From Chromera velia (lineage: Eukaryota > Sar > Chromeraceae), in NCBI GenBank assembly GCA_018398765.1, contig JAHBMJ010004946.1, positions 1-64,000 of the forward strand: 64,000 nt of DNA, read 5' to 3'. This document shows positions 22,157-31,386 of the stretch, piece by piece. The notes beneath the pieces are model-generated. The model was given only the letters and a program-made list of their open reading frames with translations. It did no database searches and was not told the DNA's origin. Made by a program: the position numbers and the translations under genes. Every line of letters begins with the position of its first letter. The stretch's first letter is position 1.

Positions 22157-24131
22157 CGAGAGAGAGAAGACGGATTGGGTTTCTTGTCATTGCCTCATCA
22201 CATCTCGTCCTGCTATGCGGGCCATACAGAGCTACCCACCCACCCACCCACCTTCCTCGAGTTCTTCTTTTCACGAGAGCGCTCTTCCGCCCTTCACTCT
22301 TTTTTCTTAGCACATCTGTGAATCTCTGTACCTGTGTCCCGCAACTCTTTCTTTCAGTCTGTCCCACTGAGAAAGACACCATCGCTGCATGTAGAGAAAT
22401 GAATTCCTGCCCTTGGTTGAATGCACCGGTGCCTGCCTTCAGGTTCCCCTGCGACGTCTCTCTTCACAGAGCCCCCTTTCATGCCGTTGCTCCCTTCGTG
22501 CACTCGCCTCTGATCCTCACGGCAATTCCCTTCGAGCAGCGCGACCGGGTGGGTGTGGGGGGGGATGGTTGGCTTCGGTTGGTTCGTCAGTGTTAAATGC
22601 TGTGCTCCTTCCGCCTGCACGGAAACCGACAAAGGAGCAGGCGGCTGCTGGTTGTCCAGTGCATGCTTGTCGTTGCAACATCCGAGCAGTGTCTCGGCAG
22701 GACGTCCATCTGGGTGCGCACTTCCTTCATTGCCGTCACAGTGGTAGCTAGTTGCAATGCTTTTTTTGTCGTTTGTAGGGCTCCATGTTAAGTCAAGAAG
22801 AAAACACAATGAATGTGTTCACGCGATGTTCGTGTCTGTGTGCACTAACATCTGTATGCATGGATCGATGGATGGATTGTGTGTGTGAGTGTGTGCGTGT
22901 GGTTTTTTTTCTTTTCAGTTTACTTGGACCTCCAAGCAGACGCGTCTGAGCTATGAGCGGTTCGGACATCTCATTTCTCTCCGGTGGGTCTGGCAGACGT
23001 GCAGGAAGGGTTGTTTCTTTGTGTTTGCCTTGTTGTGGGTGAATTGACTTAGTTTTTTTAGTTGTTTGTTGACGATTGGGGGCAGGAGGGGAGAGACAAT
23101 CAAGAGGCGGTTGATTTGATTGCAGTCTGAAAGCTCGTCACGCCTTTTTGTCATGCGGTCGATTCTTTTTCCTTGTTTTCTACAATAAGTTTTTGAGGCT
23201 CCTACTATCAAGACTTCTCTCACACTTGCACATCTGATCAGCTTTTCTTCGGAAACATGGGTTCCCTTGCCCTCCCAATGTTCCTGTCCACGATTCCCCT
23301 CTGATGGTCTCGACGGTTTTGTTTTGTCCGAGTTTCCTTTCGGTTTCGGTTCTGTGATAGGGCCGTCTTGACACTTTTTCTTTTACATGAGGGCTGCCGG
23401 TTGTTTCTTCGCAGGAGCGACTGGAAGGGCGTGTACGTGATCACTCAGGTGAGTGTGAGTGAAGGGGGGGGCGGGGGGCGGGGAAGGAAACGGGGTGTGA
23501 GTCTGAGAGAGGGACAGCGAACGTGAGTGAACTCGATTAGTCAAACGGATGGCATCCCACCATTACCTCCCTCTATCCTTCCTTCCTCCCTTCCTTGCTT
23601 GCTTGTGACTCCCAAGTCAGTAAGGCACGTGGTCTCGCTTCTCTATTTCTACCCCGGTTCCCATTCAGGACAGGCGTAGTATGTCTTTACGCTTTTCCTT
23701 TTCTTTCTTTGGTTCTTTTCTTCCGTCTATCCTTCTCTCAGTCCATTATTTCACCGTCTCTGGCTGCCTCACCCGCCTACCCCCTGAGTTCATTTCTTGC
23801 CGCCCCCTCTGTCCTCTTTCCGCATGGATTCTCTACTCCTTCCTTCTTCCCGTACGGTTCCTTGTCTGCCTGCCTGTCTATGCAGAATTCCTCCTTCAAG
23901 ATGTCTTCTGGAGTTGCGTGGGACGTGATGTGGCAACGTGAGCGAGGGAGTAGGAAGACCCAGCTGTTGCGGTACGCAGGGAGGCCGCAAAGTCTGTTCG
24001 GACAGTCACACCACAGCCACACGGGGGGAGGGGGCCTGCCTGGCGTTGGAACGGTGGCTGCAGAGGGGCGCGGGAGGGAGAGAGCTGCAGTAGAAAAACT
24101 TCTGGACATGCTTGACGACTCTGCATTGTAG
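18722..24131 (+). CDS. RNA guanine-N2 methyltransferase-like (RlmL/UPF0020) with THUMP-like N-terminus
   Basis: Predicted SAM-dependent RNA methyltransferase. Exons: 18722-20290 (or 20293), 20755-21036, 21493 to about 21895 (end uncertain), 22358-22548, 22919-22983, 23415-23448 and 23886-24131. ATG 18722 opens on KVELLLKVHKGLEAAALQEL, the ferredoxin-like start seen before THUMP domains. FLLKDSCALHLSASG and LDATLAAACVLSSPLKKLL match the segments that precede the catalytic domain in RlmL/Trm homologues. Exon 2 has the SAM motif DPFCGSGSILLEA and then GSDLR. Exon 4 has ILTAIPFEQR where (N/D)PPY is expected. Later exons hold TRLSYERFG. Exon 1 also has a TCT repeat encoding about 30 Ser (19918-20006). 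The substrate (rRNA or tRNA, nuclear or organellar) cannot be told. Confidence 0.75.
19918..20006 (+). repeat. Coding TCT repeat (poly-Ser)
   Basis: A trinucleotide run within exon 1 of the methyltransferase gene encodes an almost pure Ser tract broken by one Phe. It is in frame and probably a disordered linker between the THUMP-like and catalytic parts. Confidence 0.85.
20320..20466. repeat. CTCTGT/CT/GT microsatellite in intron
   Basis: Pyrimidine-rich CTCTGT units, then CT and GT runs, within intron 1 of the methyltransferase gene, starting about 30 bp after its donor. Confidence 0.9.
22113..22167. repeat. GT then GA microsatellite in intron
   Basis: Compound GT/GA repeat in intron 3 of the methyltransferase gene. 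The same GT-to-GA junction recurs at 31339 (PUM3) and 63386 (sugar transporter). Confidence 0.9.
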
Positions 24132-25317
24132 CGCAGTTTAGGCTAGGAACCGGCCTGACGAAACTTTGAGGTAGTTCATGCGGTTTTTATGCACCTGCAT
24201 GGCCATATTTTCCCCCTTTTTTCTATTTTGTTTGGGCACCGGGGATTACATGAAGAAAACAAAGTGAAAAAAATTTTTTTAATGGATTAAAATTGTAACA
24301 TGTATAGCTTTTGTCCAAGTTGTTTTCTAAGCATTGCGTGCCTATGGTCTAGTGATTGTCCACTCCTAGTTACCATGGGGGGAAACCGCATTTAAGATCC
24401 GTTCCTAGCATGTCCGCCTCTCTCTTACTCTTCCTTCATCTACGCACCGTTGCAACACCTCTAGCTACTTTGCATCACGCGAAGTTCTAGTCGATCGATA
24501 AGTCTTATACGGTTCAGTCGTCCATGAGAATGAGTGCACTGCTGAATCCCCCCATCTCTCCCCCTTCGCTTGAGTGGCCTCGCGTGCCCCTAGTTACCAT
24601 TATTGTATTTTAAAGGGTTACTAAGAAGCTTAAATTACCAGGCCCCGGGGCTCCCCCGGTAGTGCTGAATAAGTTTGATTGCTCCTGTCATTTTGAATTA
24701 CTATCGTCTGTTGTGTTTCAATGTTCTCTGTACTATACAATACTTAGTAGTATATACACCGTTCTTTTTAAATTAGAGTCTCAACACTGTAAGCGCCCTT
24801 CAAGTTGATATGATTGGATCATGCGAATGTTTCATCGATCTTTAATATGATGTGCATGTCAAACAACTTTGAAACTATATAGCAAACAAAGAAAGTTTAA
24901 CAAACGGAGAAAAATCTTATAAAATCTCAGGCAAAATCAGCCCGCGGTGCCTACTACTACTACTACTACGTAGTAGTAGTATAGTACGTAGTACGTAGCT
25001 ATGACTATACCCTAACTGTTATATCGATACAAAAAAAAATTGTATCAATATATTCAGCATCGAATATAAATCCGATCCAACTTGAAACCAAATCAAATAT
25101 CGGTTATTTTTTTAAATACTAAACCCGGTGACTAGTGCACATATCGATTTAATATCAAAAAATAGTATGTCTTATCAAGTGCTATTTGAGTGTTGCAGAG
25201 TATAATCATATCTGAGTATTAAAATACACTGTTGCAAATCTTGCAAAATATCGAATATTAAGATTATCGACAATAAGGATTTTTTAGAGGCTAAACGATA
25301 CTGAGACGATACGATAT
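24132..25317. other. AT-rich intergenic island with inverted repeats
   Basis: Lies between two convergent genes. It holds direct copies of CCTAGTTACCAT (24365 and 24591), a CTA/TAG inverted repeat (about 24951-25007), a GATACAA/TTGTATC hairpin (25026-25046), and clustered GATATCGAT-like sequence up to 25345. No coding sequence is seen. Confidence 0.6.
24951..25007. repeat. CTA/TAG inverted repeat
   Basis: About six CTA units run into about four TAG units across a central TACGTA, then GTACGTAGTACGTAG. It would fold into a near-perfect hairpin or cruciform. Confidence 0.8.
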
Positions 25318-28300
25318 TCATCGATATCGATCCTCGATACGATAGCCATCCCTGGCTGCTTTTCGCGCAAAGCTGAAGAGCTTACGCCAGTCTGCACTTG
25401 AGGCCTTCAAAGGATCTGAAGGAAGGGAGGGAGCGCCCTGAGGAGACCCCTCCAAGTCGGACCTAGCCAAAGAACTAGCACTCTGCGTGTTGCTAGTGAC
25501 AACACCCCTCTCCAACCCCGACCACGATTCCACTATAGACTCGAAAGACTCTGTATTCACCTCATCCGCCCTCTCATTCAAAAGCTCGGTCAGTTCTTTC
25601 CAAAATTCTTTTCTTCTATACTCTCGCAGTGGCCTGCCGGGTATAAACTCCCCCCGCAGTCCCTTCAGCCGAATGGCCGCCTCTTTGATTTTTGCATTTT
25701 TCCCCCCTGGACGCCATCCCTCTGAAGACAAAGTCCTCAAGTCATTCGCGCACACACCCACGTCGGCACGTGGCAGTGCTTTCTGATGCACACCGCCGAT
25801 TGATGCACGCCCCTCCAGTGCCCTCACGTAAATTGCCATCCTCTCTGGTCTGCCCACCCGCAGCCCGACTCGTTTCGCCCTAGCGGCACACTCTCGAACG
25901 AGCCGAGCCCGAACCTCAGGGTCTCTCTGCATGGCCACAACATTCAAAAACATGTCCTCCAACTCACCCTTCACCTCTGGCTCACTGCCTCTCTCATGCA
26001 CCTCCTCCGCCAAATCCAAAACCCTGAAACCCCGGTCTAGAGCCTCTCGTGCAGACTCTTCGCTGTCGTCTGGACTCTCCACTGCAATTGCCATCAAAGA
26101 ATACAGACACGAACGCACCACACTAGAGGACTCCGGTGCCCCGCTCCCCCCACTCCCCTGTTGGTTATCGACCCCATTCAAGCACTTTCCCCTATTTTGG
26201 AAAAGCATATTACTCAGCTTCTCTCTCTGTCGCTTTCTCAGCTTTTCGTATCGACTCACGTCTCTGAAAACCTCCACGGCAGCCTCAAACCGCTTCTGGA
26301 CGTCACAAACCACTCCTCCCTCAATTGCCTGCATTACCCTTCGCCTCAATTCCTGCACCCCATCTTCGAACAACTGCAATTCCGCGAATGCCTGAGCAGC
26401 CCCCTCAAGACCTTCCGTTGACCCATCCTCCACTGCCCCCTGAATGACCTGCTGCCGAAGAGAAAAGGTCACGCGTCTGTTCACATGATTCAAAAGAGAC
26501 GCTATCGCAGGACCCAAATCCCACACACGACCCCCGCCTGAGTATCCGCACGCGCTCACTGCTGCCATGACAACCTTTGAATCAAACAACAGACTCTGTC
26601 TCTGTCTCATGTGCAAGGACGGGCTCTCTACCGCAAATTTCGCACCCAACCTGCGGGTCTGCAGCCACTCAAAGAAGAAACTCAACGCACCATCGCACAG
26701 AGACTCACGATCTCTCGGATTGTTCCGGGAGGCCTCCACAAGGGCGCACACGATCGCCCCTGAAGTCAACACAGAGAGCGAGCGCCCCTTTGCAGCCCCC
26801 ACAGCCCTCTCAACTATTTGAACCACTTTCTTTCCACTCACCTCCTGCTGCTCTAACATCAACAAAACCAACAGCGCATCTCCGTAAAAGAAAGGGGGGG
26901 TATCCGGGGGGGCCTCCGACACCAGACGCGCCATGAGACTGCGAGAGAGCTCTGGCGGCACGATATCGGAAAGTCTCGACAATGTACGCATCAACAAGCC
27001 GAAGTGTCTGGGCACAGACACACCCCAACCACTCGCTGCTGCCTCTAGACACTCAACGGCAATCCGTTTCCATGCGGACAGGTTTTCTTCTTCGTCCCTG
27101 CCCCCCCCCTGCTCTCTACCAAATTTCGTTTCTGTCTCCGCAGCGATCGCTTCGAGTGCTGTTTCTAAAGTCGCCATCGAAGTCTTTTCGTCCTCCTGCA
27201 ACCCGAGGGTGCGGAAGCGAAGCTTCGTCTTTTCAAACAAACGGGCTGACAAAACACCAGGCCGGGAAGCTCTGCGCAATGCAGAAACGAAAATTTGAAA
27301 GTGCGACGACGTCACACGACGGGGACGTTTTTGTCTTTCCCCACCTTCTCTGTTCCTGTCCTTTTTCTGGCAAGTAAACTCTTCTTCAATGAGCCTCTCT
27401 ACGTCTCTCACAACATCCCAGGCACTCATCCCCTCTGCGCTTTTTGACGCACGCATCACACACCCCAGCGCCCCATCTTTCAGGCGGATCCCCCACCTTT
27501 CTGCAAATGGTATCACCTCATTCAGAATCTCCGCAAATAAACCAGACTCAGATAAAGAGAAAAGGAGGGCCTCCAGAGCTCTGCTCTCAAGGTCCCTCAT
27601 GTCTTCCCCCCCCTCCCCCCAGTGAACCCCCCCCTCCAATTCCTCCGACACATGCGTAAGCTCTTTCCACAAATCCAGAGCAGCCAGACCCCCCACAGAA
27701 CCGGGCGCTCGTCGGTAAGCAACCCACGCAAGCTCGTACTCATTCACCCACAGGGGCCCGTACAGCGTTTGAATGCGCTCAAGCAACTGAGGCACCTCAC
27801 GCCACCCACCACGAGAACGCGAACAAGCACGAAGGCAGGAGACCAGCAGCGACCTGCCGGGCTTTTGTGACCCCCCCCCACCCTGAGATTCTGCAGCCAT
27901 TCCGAAGACAGTCTCCATGTTGTTCTCCAAGTACGAGAGCCCCTTCACCAACTCTTCCCACTCCACCTCCCCCACCTCGACCCCTATCGTACGAAGATGA
28001 GAGAACAACTCCCTCCCCAAAACTGCCCCTTCGGGGTGTCTCCTGCACAGACTGAAGAAGACACGTCTTGCTGAGATGTTTGACACTTCTTCGGGGCTCT
28101 TTGCCTTTATCAGCCTCTCGTACCGGTCGAGAAAAACGGCCCACCCCAGCTCTTTTTCGGACAAATATTTTCTCGCAACGGCGCTGAGGACGTTGTTGTC
28201 CTTCCCTCTCTCGGAGACACCCACATCCTCTTTCCCCTTATTCCGTGCAGAAAGGCTCACTGGACGGGGGACTGGGGAGTGGCTGTCTGTTGCAACAGCG

Positions 28301-28428
28301 AGCCGTCTGCGCGAGGACCTCAAAAAGAAATCGGGGGAGACGGCAACGAAATGGCACCACGGGAGAGACGAAGAAGGGGACGCGAGCAAGAAGGAAAGAA
28401 GGAAGAAGACGCCAGAAGACAACCCCAT
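25318..28428 (-). CDS. Large helical-repeat protein with organelle-type presequence
   Basis: Uninterrupted 1036-aa frame. I do not recognise the exact family. ATG 28428 is chosen because it opens on a signal-peptide-like segment (MGLSSGVFFLLSFLLASPSS) followed by a Phe/Arg/Ser-rich, acid-poor stretch (HFVAVSPDFFLRSSRRRLAV). Together these look like a bipartite signal plus transit peptide for a complex plastid. The rest is predicted mostly helical with spaced amphipathic helices, for example ELFSHLRTIGVEVGEVEWEE and LEALLFSLSESGLFAEILNE. Repeats of roughly 35 residues suggest a PPR/OPR-like RNA-binding solenoid, but I could not align a strict PPR motif. The final codons (DGYRIEDRYR) lie in GATATCGAT-type repeat, so the natural C-terminus may have been replaced. 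It is the only long intronless gene in the window. Confidence 0.6.
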   Translation of the reverse strand: MGLSSGVFFLLSFLLASPSSSLPWCHFVAVSPDFFLRSSRRRLAVATDSHSPVPRPVSLSARNKGKEDVGVSERGKDNNVLSAVARKYLSEKELGWAVFLDRYERLIKAKSPEEVSNISARRVFFSLCRRHPEGAVLGRELFSHLRTIGVEVGEVEWEELVKGLSYLENNMETVFGMAAESQGGGGSQKPGRSLLVSCLRACSRSRGGWREVPQLLERIQTLYGPLWVNEYELAWVAYRRAPGSVGGLAALDLWKELTHVSEELEGGVHWGEGGEDMRDLESRALEALLFSLSESGLFAEILNEVIPFAERWGIRLKDGALGCVMRASKSAEGMSAWDVVRDVERLIEEEFTCQKKDRNREGGERQKRPRRVTSSHFQIFVSALRRASRPGVLSARLFEKTKLRFRTLGLQEDEKTSMATLETALEAIAAETETKFGREQGGGRDEEENLSAWKRIAVECLEAAASGWGVSVPRHFGLLMRTLSRLSDIVPPELSRSLMARLVSEAPPDTPPFFYGDALLVLLMLEQQEVSGKKVVQIVERAVGAAKGRSLSVLTSGAIVCALVEASRNNPRDRESLCDGALSFFFEWLQTRRLGAKFAVESPSLHMRQRQSLLFDSKVVMAAVSACGYSGGGRVWDLGPAIASLLNHVNRRVTFSLRQQVIQGAVEDGSTEGLEGAAQAFAELQLFEDGVQELRRRVMQAIEGGVVCDVQKRFEAAVEVFRDVSRYEKLRKRQREKLSNMLFQNRGKCLNGVDNQQGSGGSGAPESSSVVRSCLYSLMAIAVESPDDSEESAREALDRGFRVLDLAEEVHERGSEPEVKGELEDMFLNVVAMQRDPEVRARLVRECAARAKRVGLRVGRPERMAIYVRALEGRASIGGVHQKALPRADVGVCANDLRTLSSEGWRPGGKNAKIKEAAIRLKGLRGEFIPGRPLREYRRKEFWKELTELLNERADEVNTESFESIVESWSGLERGVVTSNTQSASSLARSDLEGSPQGAPSLPSDPLKASSADWRKLFSFARKAARDGYRIEDRYR

Positions 28429-29116
28429 CAGAGCCCGAAATAGTAAGCAAAGAGAACGGCAGGAAAGAGCACGAAAGGGACACGGAGAGCTCACTCACAC
28501 CAAAGGAGACGGCTGCACGATGCAATGAATCACGCGCAACAACAAAAGCACGGTTCCAACCATCACCTAAATCTTCACCACAAGAAACGGAAGATGCTGA
28601 AATGGTAGAGTATGGTAGAGTATCGGAGCGTCCGTCACAAGAAGACTAGCTCATTGAAACAAAATCGAGGCATATTGAGGCTGCTGAATCAGAAAAGGTG
28701 CAAGAGAATGGCAAACCAATATTAAAGGCACGTACGTTGCGGGGCGGCGGCGGCATGGCGGCGCGCGGCGCTGTGCAAGGGACGCCGAGAAAAAGACGCG
28801 CCGCCGCATGAAAGACGAGACAGCGAAGGTCAGAACATTTTCGTCAGAACAACACACGTGTTTACACACGCGCAGTTTCAATGCCATTCAATGCCAGGCA
28901 GTCAGATCGACTTAATTGTTTGAGATGTGTGAGTTGAGAGTAGCAGAGTGACTGTTACGGTCGGAAGGGAAGCAGCAAGCTGTAAAGAGGCTTGTGTGAG
29001 GCTTTGACACACCCGGAGCTGAAACGCGACCTCTCGGTCGTTCCTGACTTGCGTGCTTGAGCCACTAGATCGCAAGGAGTCTCTGCTCTCATCTGGTTTT
29101 CATCCTTCTCTGCACG
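28429..29116. promoter_or_regulatory. Shared upstream region, helical-repeat gene / PUM3
   Basis: About 690 bp between divergent start codons. It has a GC-rich GGCGGCGGCATGGCGGCGCG patch (28744-28763). No TATA box was identified. Promoter role is by position only. Confidence 0.4.
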
Positions 29117-31332
29117 ATGCCTAAGAGAGATGCACCAGATGGCGGCGCCCAGCAGAAGAAAACGAAAGGCGCCGCCTCCTCTTCCTCCTCCGGCCCAAAG
29201 CCGTTCTCTGGGAAGGGGGGTAAGGGGTTTGGTCAGGGGGATAAGGGCGGGGGTGAGAAGAAGGTGAAGAAAGATTCGGCGTTTCAGAAGGGCAAATTCG
29301 AGGGGGGGAAGGGGAAACCCGTGGGAAAGTTCTCTAAAGGGAAGGGTGGAGACGGGCAAGACAGATCTTCCTCCTTCAAGGGAAAGCCCTTCAAGGGCCC
29401 CGGCGGCAAGGGGGGCAAGCCTCCGTTCAAAGGGGGCCCCGGCAAAGACAGACCGTTCAAGGGAGGAGGGAAAGGGGAGAAGCCGTTCAAGAAGTTTCAG
29501 GGGAAAGGGAAAGAGATGGCAAATGGAAAAGGGTGGGGGGATAAGGACAAGAAGAGACCCAAGCAAGAAGAAGGAGAGGAGACGGGAGGAGATAAGCCGA
29601 AGAAGAGTGCCGCCAGACGACCGGAAATGGAGGAGATGAAAAGCCAGGTAGGCGAGATGAAAAGCCAGGTAGGCGAGTCACCAATCAACAGAAAGAAAGA
29701 CAGACAGACAGACAGGCAGGTAGAGTGTGAGAAACGGGGCTATCTTTGATTTTGTCCTCCGGTCTCTTCAGAAACAACTCCGTACTTCCACCTGAAGGCA
29801 CACTGTCATGAATGCACATGCCGGCCTACCGAAGGCCTTTTCCTCCTCCGTTTCTTTCCCGGCTGTCTCCAGTCCCCTGCTGTCCATTTCTTCCCCTCCC
29901 CTACCTCTGGAGGCCGAAGCTTCATTCTGCTCCATCTCCATCGCTGTTTCCTGCATGCATACGGCCACACTCACGTGCAGAACCATCCAGGAGGTCTTTG
30001 AAGCTCATCTCAGACCACCAATGGAACATCACATCTTTGTGGATGAACACAGAAATGAGCGTGAGCGTGTGTGTCTGCAGAAACTGTACTCGAAGCTTCT
30101 TCTGGCTGCGAGAGATGAGAAGGCGGCGGTGGCAGGGAAGAAGAAAGGAGCCCCGAAGACTTTCGGCAAGAAGAAGACGGGGCCGATCGTGAAGGAAATT
30201 ATGGACATCTTTGGGGAGAAACTGCCGCAGGTCTGTGAATGTTCGTATGCACGATCTCTCCCTCTCTCACTCTGACTCTGTTTCTCTCGTTATGTGCGCG
30301 TGTAGCGTGAATCGTCTCTTTCGTTCCTGCCTTCCGGCCCGCTTAGCTCCCCGACTGGCTGTCTTCTTCACCCTGCTCACACTGACTGACTGATTGTCTG
30401 TCTGCCAGGTTGCCCACCAGAAGTTTCCCTCCAGAGCCCTCCAGGCGATGCTGAAGTGGGGGACAGAGGAGCAACAGGAGAAGATGATCAAGGAACTCGA
30501 ACGTCCGTCGGTACCAGAGAGAGAAGCAACGCTAGCACGCTAGCATTCCCTAGACCAGTGGAGGGGGGGAGAGGGAGAGGGGGCGATGGGTCCATTGAGG
30601 GAAGTTGCTTGTTTGAGATTCTGGAAGAAGAGGAAAGACAGGAGGAGAAGGAAAGTTGGCACTCGAGTTTGAAGGTGAAGTGAATGAACACGTCTGAAGG
30701 ATCGTACTTGCTTCATTCTGTAGCTACATGTCAGTGACAACAGTCCGTACTCATCCCCTTTCAAAGACAGGCCACACCGCCCTTCCTCTTGTCCTAGCGA
30801 TCTCCTGCCTTCTCTGTTTCCCTCCTCTGTATCTCCTCGAACCGTCCCCTTAATTGACAAATTCGTCTGTTGGTTGCCCTTTCCTTCGTGTATTCGTGTA
30901 TTCATGCATGCAGCCACCTTCCCTGCGATTTGCGAGGGGAGGTACGCCCACAACGTCGCCATGAAGATGCTCCTCTATGCATCCAAGTGAGTGAGAGAGT
31001 AGTTATAGAGGACATTAAGGGAAAGTGAAAATGAAAGGAAGGAGACCAGCAGAGTTTCGCATTCTGAACTGACCTCTCTTTTGTTTGGAGAAATGTGGCA
31101 GGCAAGAATTAAGTCAATGCAATTTCCTTCCTGTGGGTTCCCATTGCTTTTCTTTCATGAGGGAGGATTCCCTTTCCCCCCTCTCTCAACATTTTCCCTT
31201 CACTTGCCTATCTCCCTCCCTGACTCTGCGTGCAGAGAGCGACAGACAAAGCTGCTCGAAAAGATCACCGCATACGACAAGGCATCTCGAGACGTTTTCT
31301 TTCATAGGGTGGGTGGGTTCGGGATGGGGTGG

Positions 31333-31386
<54 letters not shown>

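Noticed and set aside
28955-29566. Antisense open frame of 203 codons opposite PUM3 exon 1
   Set aside because: It mirrors the Gly/Lys codon bias of the exon (Pro/Leu/Phe on the other strand) and has no independent motif or splice logic.
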